In this document: positions 1 to 8,699 of the stretch, one piece after another
Numbering within the stretch: position 1 is the first letter of the stretch
Layout of the letters: each line of letters begins with the position of its first letter
DNA from: Gramella sp. MAR_2010_147
GTDB taxonomy: Bacteria > Bacteroidota > Bacteroidia > Flavobacteriales > Flavobacteriaceae
DNA length: 64,000 nucleotides
Assembly (NCBI RefSeq): GCF_900105135.1
Contig: NZ_LT629741.1
Location: 868,001 to 932,000 of the forward strand
Direction: 5' to 3'
Program-made: the position numbers and the translations under genes
The notes under the pieces: generated by a model
Told to the model about the DNA's origin: nothing
Database searches by the model: none
What the model saw: the letters and a program-made list of their open reading frames with translations, nothing else

Positions 1-1254
1 GTTCATATTATCAATATTGACGTTCCTAAACAAATTCTGGAATTAGAGAGAAAACTGGAAGAAGTCAGGGAAAGTAAAAATTCTGTCGTAAAAAAACAGA
101 AATATGAAGAAGCCGCTAAATTAAGAGATGATGAAAAAAATCTTGAAAAGGAACTAAGTGTTGCTCAGGAAAAATGGGAAGAAGAAACTAAGAAACATAA
201 AGAAACTGTTTCTGAAGATAGTGTTGCAGATGTGGTTTCTATGATGACAGGTATTCCTGTGAATAGAATAGCCCAAACAGAAAGTAATAAACTGGTTGAA
301 CTTCCTAAAAAAATTAAGGGTAAGGTAATTGGCCAGGACGAGGCAGTTGGTAAAGTTGTAAAAGCAATTCAGAGAAACAGGGCAGGTCTTAAAGATCCAA
401 ATAAACCAATTGGCTCATTTATTTTCCTTGGGCAAACTGGTGTGGGTAAAACTCAGTTAGCTAAAGTACTGGCACGTGAATTATTTGACAATGAAGACAC
501 TCTTATTCGTATAGATATGAGTGAATACATGGAGAAATTCGCAGTTTCAAGATTAATTGGGGCTCCTCCTGGGTATGTTGGTTATGAAGAGGGTGGTCAA
601 CTTACTGAAAAAGTTAGAAGAAAGCCGTACGCTGTAGTACTTTTAGATGAAGTAGAAAAAGCACATCCCGATGTTTTCAATATGTTGCTTCAGGTACTTG
701 ATGATGGATATTTAACTGATAGTCTTGGAAGAAAAATAGATTTTAGAAATACGATCATTATTATGACTTCCAATATTGGAGCTAGAAAACTAAAAGATTT
801 TGGTCAGGGAGTTGGTTTTGGAACTACCGCCCAGAAATCACAGGTTGATGATAATGCCAGAAGTGTAATTGAAAATGCATTGAAAAAAGCATTCGCTCCT
901 GAATTTTTAAATAGAATAGATGATGTGGTTATCTTCAATAGTCTGGAAAGAGAAGATATTCATAAGATCATTGATATCGAGCTAGGAAAACTTTTTAATA
1001 GAATTCATGGTCTTGGATATGAGCTAAATTTAACTGATAAAGCCAAAGACTTTATTGCAGATAAAGGGTTTGACAAGCAATATGGAGCACGACCTCTAAA
1101 TCGGGCCATTCAGAAATATATTGAAGATGCATTAGCTGAAGAAATTATCACCTCTAACCTAAAAGAGGGAGATAAGATTCAGATGGATCTCGATGAAGAA
1201 AAGAATGAGTTAATTATTGATATTCAAAAATCTATAAAAGAAACAGAATCATAG
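1..1254 (+). CDS. clpC: ClpC-type AAA+ unfoldase of the Clp protease (3' part; 5' end outside window)
   Basis: The frame is open from base 1, so the N-terminal and first AAA+ domains lie outside the window. What remains starts with a charged helix carrying a UVR-like segment (KYEEAAKLRDDEKNLEKEL, about nt 100-160), typical of ClpC rather than of ClpB with its long M-domain. The second AAA+ module follows: Walker A GQTGVGKT (nt 430-453), Walker B VVLLDEVEKAHPD, then the C-terminal D2-small domain. A VGF tripeptide in GQGVGFGTT fits the loop that docks on ClpP. In the known family it unfolds substrates with ATP and feeds them to ClpP in the cytoplasm. Stop TAG is at 1252-1254, followed by a hairpin terminator. 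ClpC over ClpB is inferred from the UVR motif and the VGF loop. Confidence 0.92.
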   Translation, partial: VHIINIDVPKQILELERKLEEVRESKNSVVKKQKYEEAAKLRDDEKNLEKELSVAQEKWEEETKKHKETVSEDSVADVVSMMTGIPVNRIAQTESNKLVELPKKIKGKVIGQDEAVGKVVKAIQRNRAGLKDPNKPIGSFIFLGQTGVGKTQLAKVLARELFDNEDTLIRIDMSEYMEKFAVSRLIGAPPGYVGYEEGGQLTEKVRRKPYAVVLLDEVEKAHPDVFNMLLQVLDDGYLTDSLGRKIDFRNTIIIMTSNIGARKLKDFGQGVGFGTTAQKSQVDDNARSVIENALKKAFAPEFLNRIDDVVIFNSLEREDIHKIIDIELGKLFNRIHGLGYELNLTDKAKDFIADKGFDKQYGARPLNRAIQKYIEDALAEEIITSNLKEGDKIQMDLDEEKNELIIDIQKSIKETES

Positions 1255-1321
1255 CCTACATAAATGATCATATTGCAATGACTAAGACAATTTGATTTTC
1301 AATAAATTATATAATAACCTG

Positions 1322-1352
1322 AAAAAGTCGCTTTTAAAGAAGCGGCTTTTTT
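1322..1352 (+). terminator. Rho-independent terminator after clpC
   Basis: AAAAAGTCGCTT pairs with AAGCGGCTTTTT (one G-T pair) around a short loop and ends in a T run. It lies 68 nt after the clpC stop. Confidence 0.85.
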
Positions 1353-1415
1353 ATTGAAATCCTTTCAACAGTAATCCAAATATTATAAATTAGCGCGAAA
1401 CAGCCCCTACGCCCA

Positions 1416-1790
1416 ATGTTATTAAAAGAAATTGAATTAGACTTCGGAAAAGTATTTATCCATGAGAATATTTTGGTAGCTAAACTCGATGAAGGTATAC
1501 TTTTCGACTTAGAATCTAACAAAAAACTTCTTGAAATTGGCTCTGAAGTTTTCAAGGATGCAGATTATGGATATATTTCACACCGCGTAAATTCATATGC
1601 AGTAGATCCTATGGTTTACATGGAATCTGCAAATGTGAACAACCTAAAGGCCATCGCTGTAGTTAGCGAAAGTGAGATGACCCGCAGAAATGCTGATGCG
1701 GTTGAAAAGAAATTTTACAAAGACAACAATTGTTTTGGTGTATTTCAAAGCCTGGAAGAAGCTACAGAATGGATTAAAACAAGAATTTAA
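1416..1790 (+). CDS. Conserved hypothetical protein, 124 aa (STAS/SpoIIAA-like in general form)
   Basis: I do not recognise a named family with certainty. The protein is small, soluble and acidic, with no signal peptide or membrane segment. Its alternating strand-helix pattern, and the phrase ending in a helix with EEATEWIKTRI, recall small STAS/SpoIIAA-like proteins of Bacteroidetes; this is an inference from pattern only. The ATG at 1416 is the first good start. A TAAATTAG element at 1386-1393 is one base from the TAnnTTTG promoter consensus. Its stop overlaps that of hutH on the other strand in a shared TTAA (1787-1790), so no terminator fits between them. Confidence 0.65.
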   Translation: MLLKEIELDFGKVFIHENILVAKLDEGILFDLESNKKLLEIGSEVFKDADYGYISHRVNSYAVDPMVYMESANVNNLKAIAVVSESEMTRRNADAVEKKFYKDNNCFGVFQSLEEATEWIKTRI

Positions 1791-3292
1791 TCCAGAAAAT
1801 CTTTTGCTTCAAATAGATCAACAAATCTTTTCGCCTTGGCTATATAAGGTGCCATTGTTCTGTCCTCTGTAAGCACCGGAACTTCCTCTCTAAAATCCTG
1901 TATTACTTCGTTTAATTTTTCAGAAGTTTTAACCGGTTCTCTAAAGTGAATCGCCTGGGAGGCGTTGAACAATTCAATCGCCAATACAGAATTAAGATTT
2001 TCAACCACTTTTAATAGTTTAGTGGCACTATTTGCCCCCATACTCACATGGTCTTCCTGCCCGTTGGAAGATACAATAGAATCAACGGAAGCAGGTGCAG
2101 ATAACTGCTTATTTTGACTCACAATACTCGCGGCAGTGTATTGCGGAATCATAAAACCACTATTTAAGCCGGGGTTTTCAACCAGAAAGTTTGGCAAACC
2201 CCTAAGACCGGAAACCAACTGATAAATTCTTCGTTCAGAAATATTCGCAAGCTCAGACAGGGCGATGGCAAGATAATCCAGACCTAGTGCCAGCGGCTGA
2301 CCATGAAAGTTCCCTCCGGAAATAATCTTATCTGCTTCAATAAATATGTTCGGATTATCAGTCACCGAATTTATTTCAGTCTTCACTGTTTTTCGAACAA
2401 AAGACAAAGTATCTTTTGATGCACCATGTACTTGTGGAATACATCTAAAAGAATAAGGATCCTGCACGTTATCCTTTTCAGATTCTGCAATTTCACTTCC
2501 GCTTAAAAATTCTCTTATTCTCTCTGCAGTTTTAACCTGGCCGCGATGCGGTCTTACCATATGAACTAACTCATCAAATGGAGATAGATTACAATCGAAT
2601 GCATCAACCGAGATTGCACCTATGAGATCTGCCATATAAGAGAGTTTATATGCTTTTAATAAGGCATATACCCCATGTGCACTCATAAATTGGGTTCCAT
2701 TGAGCAATGCAAGACCTTCCTTACTCTGCAATTTCAAAGGCTCCCAGTTCATTTTATTCAACAGATCGGCTCCTGGGATAATAGAGTTTTCAAAATAAAC
2801 CTCTCCATCACCAATTAGAGGTAAGGCCAGGTGCGCTAATGGAGCAAGATCGCCAGAAGCACCTAAAGACCCCTGTTCATAGATTACAGGAAGAACATCA
2901 TTGTTATAAAGTTCTATAAGCCTCTCCACCGTTTGCAAAGCAACGCCGGAGTTTCCATAACTTAAAGATTGAATCTTTAATAATAACATTAGCCTGATCA
3001 CCGATTTTGAAACTTTTTCTCCGGTGCCACAGGCATGGGATCTTACCAGGTTTTCCTGTAATTCGGTAAGTTTTTCTGAAGTGATCTTAACATTACAAAG
3101 GGCACCGAATCCCGTATTTATACCATAAACCGGTGCGTCGCTGGATTTTATCTTGTTATTTAAGTAAGTTCTGGATTTTTCAATATTTACTCTGGACTCA
3201 TCACTTAAGGCTAGTTTCTTTCGATTTTTTAAAATGTCATGTATCACTTCAAGATCTAAAACTGCCGAACTTATATAATGATGATTTTCCAT
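1787..3292 (-). CDS. hutH: Histidine ammonia-lyase
   Basis: 501 aa, the usual length of HutH. It converts L-histidine to urocanate and ammonia, the first step of histidine breakdown, in the cytoplasm. The MIO cofactor triad Ala-Ser-Gly is at 145-147 in GSLGASGDLAPLAHL. The catalytic Tyr56 sits in VYGINTGFG and His86 in NLVRSHACGTGE. QEDHVSM (412-418) carries the Glu typical of histidine-specific lyases; tyrosine and phenylalanine lyases differ there. No hutU, hutI or hutG is present in the window, so it stands alone here. Convergent with the 124-aa gene, sharing TTAA at the stops. Confidence 0.93.
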   Translation of the reverse strand: MENHHYISSAVLDLEVIHDILKNRKKLALSDESRVNIEKSRTYLNNKIKSSDAPVYGINTGFGALCNVKITSEKLTELQENLVRSHACGTGEKVSKSVIRLMLLLKIQSLSYGNSGVALQTVERLIELYNNDVLPVIYEQGSLGASGDLAPLAHLALPLIGDGEVYFENSIIPGADLLNKMNWEPLKLQSKEGLALLNGTQFMSAHGVYALLKAYKLSYMADLIGAISVDAFDCNLSPFDELVHMVRPHRGQVKTAERIREFLSGSEIAESEKDNVQDPYSFRCIPQVHGASKDTLSFVRKTVKTEINSVTDNPNIFIEADKIISGGNFHGQPLALGLDYLAIALSELANISERRIYQLVSGLRGLPNFLVENPGLNSGFMIPQYTAASIVSQNKQLSAPASVDSIVSSNGQEDHVSMGANSATKLLKVVENLNSVLAIELFNASQAIHFREPVKTSEKLNEVIQDFREEVPVLTEDRTMAPYIAKAKRFVDLFEAKDFLD

Positions 3293-3315
3293 GTTTGTGC
3301 TTAGAATTTAGACTG

Positions 3316-3347
3316 CAAAAATCTCACTTCGACCATAAGATTCCAAA
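3316..3347 (-). promoter_or_regulatory. Putative hutH promoter
   Basis: On the minus strand TTTG, 20 bp, GATTTTTG (one mismatch to TAnnTTTG), 24 nt before the hutH start. Spacing is slightly long and the match imperfect. Confidence 0.4.
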
Positions 3348-3404
3348 TAATTGATGGTTAAAATCGAAAAAATTAAACAATTCTTAATTATAGTTTAATT
3401 TCTT

Positions 3405-4919
3405 TCACTCTTTGTCAAAAAGTGAATTTATTGCTCTACCTAAATTTTTAGCAATATCTCCAGCCATGACAGATTCAATTCCTAATTTGCCAGCAGCTAT
3501 ATCACCGGAAAGACCATGAAGAAACACTCCAAAGACAGCTGCATTTACTGGTTCATAACCCTGGCCAATTAAAGAAGTTATTATTCCAGAAAGCACATCC
3601 CCGCTTCCGGCAGTAGCCATTCCCGGATTACCTGAATTATTTATATACATAAAATCCCTGTCTATAGTAAAAGTATGAGCCCCTTTTACAACAAGGATCA
3701 CCTTATATTTTTTACTAAATTCTTTAACCAGTTCCAGTTTATGAAAATCATCACGCCACTCCCCTATTAATCTTTTAAGTTCTCCTGGATGTGGAGTCAA
3801 AACCGAATATTCTGGCAAATGCTTTAAAAGGTCGGTGTTTTTAGCAAGAAGATTTATTCCGTCGGCATCTATCACCACAGGTGAATTCACAACGTTTAAA
3901 AGATCTGTTAACGCCTTTTTTGCTTTTGAAGAAGTCCCGACACCCATTCCAAAGCAAGCCACATCAGTTTCAAATTTTGAGGGATAATTACTCAATACTT
4001 CATCTTCATTATCTGTAATTACCATCGCTTCTGGCAGGCCGGTTTGAATAATATCATACCCGCATTTAGGAATATACAGGCTGCATAGGCCACTACCCGT
4101 TCTTAAAGCTGCTGTGGCAGTGAGTAGAACGCTGCCTATCTTCCCATAACTGCCACCTGCAATTAAAACCTTTCCGTAATCACCCTTATGAGAGTTATTT
4201 TTCCTGGGTTTATAAAGACTTACGGCCTCCTGCCGACCTATAAGAAAGGTTTCAGACTCAATTTTTCCAATATATTCCCTATCCAGGCCTATATCAAGAA
4301 CCTGAAGATCTCCAACATAGTCCATGGTTTCAGGCAGAAAAAATACCAGCTTCGCAGCTTGAAAACTTAAGGTATAGTTCGCTCTAATTATCGTCGCATC
4401 TTTTCCCGGGGCTTTATCAGAAAATAATCCGCTAGGCATATCTATGGCTAGTGTAAAAGCCTCAGAATTATTTATTACATCTACCAGTTTTGCCACCCAA
4501 CCCTCAATAGGACGATTAAGACCAATCCCGAAAATCGCATCGATCAGGAAATCTCCTACATTAATATCAGGAAAATTATCCTCACCTTTAATTAACTGTG
4601 GCCAGTCATTAGTGATCTCCTTCAGTTTTTCGTAGTTCGCCAAGAAATCATCGGCTCTCTTATCGCTGTAATTAACCACAAACACGGTGACGTGATATCC
4701 ATGTTGTAATAAATGCCGTGCAACTACCAGCCCGTCTCCTCCATTATTACCAATTCCACAAAATATTTTTATGGGAATTGGGGCTCCCTGCAACCTCTGG
4801 TCTATTTCATTAAAAACAAGAGTAGCAGCCCGCTCCATTAACTCTTCTGAAGTAATATTTTGATTTTTGATCGTTTCCTTATCGGCTTCTGAAAGTTGCT
4901 TTGCAGAAAGTATTTTCAT
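3405..4919 (-). CDS. nnr: Bifunctional NAD(P)H-hydrate epimerase / ADP-dependent NAD(P)H-hydrate dehydratase
   Basis: 504 aa with two fused domains. Residues ~1-220 are the YjeF N-terminal epimerase, with the nucleotide-binding signature GIGNNGGDGLVVARHL. Residues ~230-504 are the ribokinase-like dehydratase, with GGSYGKIGSVLLTATAAL, TPHPGELKRL and the catalytic-loop signature ATAGSGDVLSG. The enzyme repairs hydrated NADH and NADPH (NADHX/NADPHX): one domain interconverts the R and S epimers and the other dehydrates the S form using ADP or ATP. The length matches the bacterial fused form. ATG at 4917-4919, divergent from gcvT across 130 bp. Confidence 0.93.
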   Translation of the reverse strand: MKILSAKQLSEADKETIKNQNITSEELMERAATLVFNEIDQRLQGAPIPIKIFCGIGNNGGDGLVVARHLLQHGYHVTVFVVNYSDKRADDFLANYEKLKEITNDWPQLIKGEDNFPDINVGDFLIDAIFGIGLNRPIEGWVAKLVDVINNSEAFTLAIDMPSGLFSDKAPGKDATIIRANYTLSFQAAKLVFFLPETMDYVGDLQVLDIGLDREYIGKIESETFLIGRQEAVSLYKPRKNNSHKGDYGKVLIAGGSYGKIGSVLLTATAALRTGSGLCSLYIPKCGYDIIQTGLPEAMVITDNEDEVLSNYPSKFETDVACFGMGVGTSSKAKKALTDLLNVVNSPVVIDADGINLLAKNTDLLKHLPEYSVLTPHPGELKRLIGEWRDDFHKLELVKEFSKKYKVILVVKGAHTFTIDRDFMYINNSGNPGMATAGSGDVLSGIITSLIGQGYEPVNAAVFGVFLHGLSGDIAAGKLGIESVMAGDIAKNLGRAINSLFDKE

Positions 4920-5002
4920 AAAACTAAGTTTCTTTATTCTTGTTTAAATATAAAGTAAAGTAATCATCTTAAATATAATTCCATAAAAAGCCTAAATAAA
5001 TA

Positions 5003-5031
5003 TTGTATTCACCCTGAATTGAATAAATTTG
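5003..5031 (+). promoter_or_regulatory. gcvT promoter, Bacteroidetes type
   Basis: TTG (5003-5005), 18 bp, TAAATTTG (5024-5031), an exact match to the TAnnTTTG -7 element. It argues against a TTG start at 5029, which would lie inside the promoter, and supports ATG 5050 with a leader of only about 12-15 nt. Confidence 0.7.
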
Positions 5032-5049
5032 CGCAAATTTTTGAAAATA

Positions 5050-6132
5050 ATGAAAGAAATAGCCCTATCTGAAAAGCATAAAGAATTGAACGCCAAAATG
5101 GTTCCTTTTGCCGGTTTTAATATGCCTGTATCCTACGAAGGAGTAAATATTGAGCATCAAACCGTAAGAGAAAAACTTGGAGTTTTTGATGTTTCTCATA
5201 TGGGTGAATTTTTAATTTCCGGAGAAAATGCGCTGGAATTAATTCAAAAGATAAGTTCTAATGATGCCTCAAAGCTAGTTGATGGGAAAGCACAATATTC
5301 TTGCATGCCAAACCATGACGGCGGTATTGTAGATGATCTTATTATATACAGGATAGATGAAGAAAAATATTTATTAGTTGTAAACGCATCTAATATCGAA
5401 AAAGACTGGAATTGGATCGCACACCATAATACGATGGATGCCACTATGCGTGATATGAGCGATGAAATGTCTTTACTGGCCATTCAAGGCCCCAAAGCCG
5501 CAGAGGCAATGCAGGCTATCACTGAAGTAGACCTTGAAAACATGAAGTTTTACACATTTGAACTTGGCAAATTTGCCGGTGTAGAAAAAGTGATTATTTC
5601 TGCCACGGGATATACGGGAAGTGGTGGATTTGAGATCTATTTTAGAAATGAAGATGCTCACCAGGTTTGGGACGCGGTAATGGAAGCCGGAAAAGAATAT
5701 GGAATCAAGCCAATTGGTCTTGCTGCAAGAGATACGTTAAGACTGGAAATGGGATACTGCCTGTATGGAAATGATATTGATGATAAAACTTCACCTATAG
5801 AAGCCGGCTTAGGTTGGATCACTAAATTTTCAAAAGATTTTATCAATAGTGAAGAGCTTAAAGCCCAGAAAGAGAACGGTCCGGAACGTAAGCTCGTAGC
5901 TTTTGAACTGGATGAAAAGGGTATTCCGCGCCAGGGATATGATATTGTTGATGAAAATGGTAAGAAAATTGGAGATGTAACTTCGGGCACCATGTCTCCT
6001 TCCCTCGAAAAAGGAATTGGTTTAGGGTATGTGCCAGCTGAATTTGCAGGTGTTGGAAATAAAATTTCAATTCAAATACGCAAAAAAATCGTTACTGCAA
6101 CTCAGGTGAAATTGCCCTTTTATAAAGGTTAA
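5050..6132 (+). CDS. gcvT: Glycine cleavage system aminomethyltransferase (T protein)
   Basis: 360 aa from ATG 5050, chosen because the N-terminus [20 protein letters not shown] then matches the family and because the upstream in-frame TTG lies in the promoter. The T protein moves the aminomethyl carbon from lipoyl-H protein to tetrahydrofolate, giving methylene-THF and ammonia. Family motifs include [37 protein letters not shown] and the C-terminal folate-binding part with [11 protein letters not shown] and [17 protein letters not shown]. gcvH and gcvP are not in the window, as is common in Bacteroidetes where the genes are scattered. The reductase gene follows after 5 nt, so they probably share a transcript. 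Confidence 0.95.
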   Translation: MKEIALSEKHKELNAKMVPFAGFNMPVSYEGVNIEHQTVREKLGVFDVSHMGEFLISGENALELIQKISSNDASKLVDGKAQYSCMPNHDGGIVDDLIIYRIDEEKYLLVVNASNIEKDWNWIAHHNTMDATMRDMSDEMSLLAIQGPKAAEAMQAITEVDLENMKFYTFELGKFAGVEKVIISATGYTGSGGFEIYFRNEDAHQVWDAVMEAGKEYGIKPIGLAARDTLRLEMGYCLYGNDIDDKTSPIEAGLGWITKFSKDFINSEELKAQKENGPERKLVAFELDEKGIPRQGYDIVDENGKKIGDVTSGTMSPSLEKGIGLGYVPAEFAGVGNKISIQIRKKIVTATQVKLPFYKG

Positions 6133-6137
6133 TTTAT

Positions 6138-6953
6138 TTGAAACGAATACTCATCTTAGGAGCTAGCGGGTTTATAGGCAACGCCTTATATAAAGAGCTA
6201 TGCTCCTATTTTGATACCCACGGCACCTACTACACCCAAAATGATTTTTTTGAAGAAAATCACCAGTTTCATCATTTTGATATGGAGACTGAAAATATAG
6301 AAATTCTTCTTGAAAATCTACGTCCCGATGTAATTGTATCCTCCCTGAGAGGAAGTTTTGAATCGCAGATCTCCACACATTTCTCTATTGTAAATCATAT
6401 CTTGAAATATAATAGCAAACTTATTTTTATAAGTTCAGCCAATGTATTCGATGCCTTTACAAATTTCCCTTCTTATGAATATGACAAAACCTTGAGTCAA
6501 AGTATTTATGGACGGTTTAAGATAAAGATTGAAAATGCACTATTGCGCTTGCCAAACCACAATTATAATATAATAAGGCTCCCTATGGTTTTTGGTAAAT
6601 CATCACCCAGAGTAAAACAAATAAGGACCATTCTGGATTTAGGAGAGCCACTGGAGGTTTTTCCAAATGTGGTGATCAATGCTACCGAAATACTGAAGGT
6701 CACACAACAGATACATTATCTCATAAACAGGGATAGACAAGGAGTTTTTCACCTTGGTAGTACAGATCTAACTCATCAAAAAGATTTCATTGAAGATCTT
6801 TGCGCAGAATTAGGCTACGAAAACCCGCTTTTTAAGAATGTATATGATTCAAATTACGATAGGTTTTTAGCTGTGCTTCCAAAAGATAATAAGCTACCTG
6901 CTAATTTACAAATCACGGTACATCAGGTTATTGAAGCCTCCACTAAACTATAG
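6138..6953 (+). CDS. NAD(P)-dependent sugar-nucleotide epimerase/reductase (extended SDR, RmlD-like)
   Basis: 271 aa from TTG 6138, the only start giving the complete N-terminal nucleotide-binding motif GASGFIGNALYKEL right at the N-terminus. A YGRFK sequence (YxxxK, about residue 130) supplies the SDR catalytic Tyr and Lys, preceded by the SSANVFDAF strand that usually holds the Ser/Thr. The family (RmlD/atypical SDR) works on dTDP- or UDP-linked sugars; the exact substrate cannot be told. It lies 5 nt after gcvT, so cotranscription is likely though no functional link is evident. Confidence 0.75.
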   Translation: MKRILILGASGFIGNALYKELCSYFDTHGTYYTQNDFFEENHQFHHFDMETENIEILLENLRPDVIVSSLRGSFESQISTHFSIVNHILKYNSKLIFISSANVFDAFTNFPSYEYDKTLSQSIYGRFKIKIENALLRLPNHNYNIIRLPMVFGKSSPRVKQIRTILDLGEPLEVFPNVVINATEILKVTQQIHYLINRDRQGVFHLGSTDLTHQKDFIEDLCAELGYENPLFKNVYDSNYDRFLAVLPKDNKLPANLQITVHQVIEASTKL

Positions 6954-7039
6954 CTGTTAATCTTATACTAAACCAAAGCTCAAGCATTTCTATTGTCGGC
7001 TTAATTTCTAACTTAGATAAAACCATAAAATTAAGAGTA

Positions 7040-7330
7040 ATGGAAAAATTAAGCAAAGACGAGATTCATAATAGACTGGAAAAGTTTGAGGGCTGGACTT
7101 ATGCTAAAAATGCTATTCATACATCATTTCAATTTGAAAATTTTAAAGAAGCATTTACGGTGATGACGCGCATTGCTTTTGAAGCTGAAGCTCAACAACA
7201 TCACCCAAATTGGGGCAACGTCTATAATCAGCTTGAGATTTCATTATCTACGCACGATGCCGATGGCGTTACCGAAAAAGACTTTAAATTAGCGCGAGCC
7301 ATTGAAGATATAATCGAAGCGACCAATTAA
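7040..7330 (+). CDS. phhB: 4a-hydroxytetrahydrobiopterin dehydratase (pterin-4a-carbinolamine dehydratase)
   Basis: 96 aa, the family length. The active-site block EAEAQQHHPNWGNVYN is followed by THDADGVTEKDFKLA, the well-conserved PCD/DCoH signature with paired catalytic histidines. The enzyme dehydrates 4a-hydroxytetrahydropterin after aromatic amino-acid hydroxylases act, regenerating the pterin cofactor. No phenylalanine hydroxylase gene is in the window. A hairpin terminator follows within 20-60 nt. Confidence 0.93.
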   Translation: MEKLSKDEIHNRLEKFEGWTYAKNAIHTSFQFENFKEAFTVMTRIAFEAEAQQHHPNWGNVYNQLEISLSTHDADGVTEKDFKLARAIEDIIEATN

Positions 7331-7348
7331 AGTAAATACAACCAGACT

Positions 7349-7389
7349 AAAGGCTTCTAAATTTCCCCGGAAAATTAGAAGCTTTTTTT
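7349..7389 (+). terminator. Rho-independent terminator after the pterin dehydratase gene
   Basis: GGCTTCTAAATTT pairs with AAAATTAGAAGC around CCCCGG and ends in seven T. The yebC -7 element begins directly after it. Confidence 0.85.
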
Positions 7390-7390
7390 A

Positions 7391-7398
7391 TATTTTTG
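7391..7398 (+). promoter_or_regulatory. yebC -7 promoter element
   Basis: TATTTTTG is an exact TAnnTTTG match 25 nt before ATG 7423. No TTG is seen at the proper -33 distance, because that region is the arm of the preceding terminator. Confidence 0.5.
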
Positions 7399-7422
7399 CC
7401 CGAATCTAATTTTATTCTAAGC

Positions 7423-8151
7423 ATGGGAAGAGCATTTGAATTCCGTAAAGCACGTAAAATGAAACGTTGGTCTGCAATGTCCAAAGCATTTACCAGGATT
7501 GGTAAAGATATTGTAATGGCCGTAAAGGAAGGAGGACCAGATCCTGACACGAACGCAAAATTACGAGCCGTAATTCAAAATGCGAAAAGCGTTAACATGC
7601 CTAAAGACAATGTGGAACGCGCAATTAAACGTGCTTCTGATAAATCCCAGGGAGATTATAAAATTGTGCTTTTTGAAGGCTATGCACCACACGGGATCGC
7701 TGTTTTGGTGGAAACAGCTACAGACAATAACAATAGAACCGTTGCTAATATTCGCTCCCATTTCAATAAATCTGATGGGAATCTTGGTACTTCAGGTTCT
7801 GTAGAATTCATGTTTGACCATACATGTAATTTCAGAATTCATTCTGAAGGTTTAGATCCTGAAGAACTGGAATTAGAATTAATAGATTTTGGAGCAGAAG
7901 AAGTTTTTGAAGATGAAGATGGAATCCATATTTACGCACCATTTGAGTATTTCGGCTCTATTCAAAAAGAACTGGAAAACAGGGAGATAGAGATCGTTTC
8001 TTCAGGATTTGAAAGAATCCCTCAGGTAACAAAAAGCCTTAATGAAGAACAAACTGCCGATGTTGAAAAATTACTGGAGAAACTAGAGGAAGATGATGAC
8101 GTACAAAACGTGTATCATACCATGGAGGCTTCAGAAGAAACCGGGGAGTAA
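7423..8151 (+). CDS. yebC: YebC/PmpR (TACO1) family translational/transcriptional regulator
   Basis: 242 aa from ATG 7423, giving MGRAFEFRKARKMKRW, the Bacteroidetes form of the usual MAGHSKWANIKHRK N-terminus. An upstream TTG at 7396 lies in the promoter and was rejected. Conserved blocks include IVMAVKEGGPDPDTN, AKSVNMPKDNVERAIKRA, EGYAPHGIAVLVE and NRTVANIRSHF. Family members act as translation factors at proline-rich or difficult stretches, and some were described as DNA-binding regulators. Its stop directly abuts the stop of the acyltransferase gene on the other strand, with no terminator between. Confidence 0.92.
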   Translation: MGRAFEFRKARKMKRWSAMSKAFTRIGKDIVMAVKEGGPDPDTNAKLRAVIQNAKSVNMPKDNVERAIKRASDKSQGDYKIVLFEGYAPHGIAVLVETATDNNNRTVANIRSHFNKSDGNLGTSGSVEFMFDHTCNFRIHSEGLDPEELELELIDFGAEEVFEDEDGIHIYAPFEYFGSIQKELENREIEIVSSGFERIPQVTKSLNEEQTADVEKLLEKLEEDDDVQNVYHTMEASEETGE

Positions 8152-8691
8152 TTAAAAGTTTTCGGGGATTTTCCCAACCACACCATCATAATAATTTAAG
8201 ATTTTAGTAAAATCTTTTTCTAAATCTCCGCTTGGCCAATACGGTTCGGAGATTTTTACTTTTTTAGTCTCATAATCAAATGAAACCCTGATTATTGGAA
8301 CATCAGCTTTTTTAGCTAAATAGTAAAAACCGGTCTTCCACTTTTCGGTCTTCTTCCTGGTACCTTCGGGAGACATTGCCAGTCTAAAAATTTCCTTTTC
8401 CTCAAATATCCTGGCAATAGCGTCTACCTTTTTCTTCTTCCCTGCCCTGTCTATTGGAGAACCACCAACGGCACGAAAATACCAACCAAATGGTGAATCA
8501 AAAAGTTCTTTTTTACCAACAAAATTAATCTGGATACCCATAATCTTTCTAACTAGAATTCCGATTAAAAAATCATAGGAACTTGTATGAGGTGCAACAA
8601 TAATTACACACTTCTTTATGGCCGGATCAAAACGATTTTCCAGTTCCCAACCAAGAATTTTAAAAAAGATAAGATTTGCAAGCCATCTCAT
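8152..8691 (-). CDS. PlsC-like glycerophospholipid acyltransferase, short form
   Basis: 179 aa. The acyltransferase box HTSSYD (HX4D) appears at about residue 35, and the substrate-binding box SPEGTRKK at about residue 108. Between them FDSPFGWYFRAVGGSPIDR matches the family. Members transfer an acyl group to 1-acylglycerol-3-phosphate or related lipids at the inner membrane; the short bacterial group here has no confirmed substrate. A hydrophobic N-terminus (RWLANLIFFKILGW) may anchor it. It lies 8 nt downstream of the proline dehydrogenase gene, in the same transcription unit. Confidence 0.82.
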   Translation of the reverse strand: MRWLANLIFFKILGWELENRFDPAIKKCVIIVAPHTSSYDFLIGILVRKIMGIQINFVGKKELFDSPFGWYFRAVGGSPIDRAGKKKKVDAIARIFEEKEIFRLAMSPEGTRKKTEKWKTGFYYLAKKADVPIIRVSFDYETKKVKISEPYWPSGDLEKDFTKILNYYDGVVGKIPENF

Positions 8692-8699
8692 AGCTCAAC

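Noticed and set aside
5029..5049. An upstream TTG start for gcvT
   Set aside because: It lies inside the TAAATTTG promoter element and adds residues not typical of the family.
4920..5049. A glycine riboswitch before gcvT
   Set aside because: The predicted transcript starts within about 15 nt of the ATG, leaving no room, and no tandem aptamer fold is visible.
5658..5993. Reading frame opposite gcvT
   Set aside because: Low-complexity Ser/Phe/Pro composition typical of an antisense shadow of a real gene.
7396..7422. An upstream TTG start for yebC
   Set aside because: It overlaps the TATTTTTG promoter element; the ATG gives the known MGRAFEFRK start.
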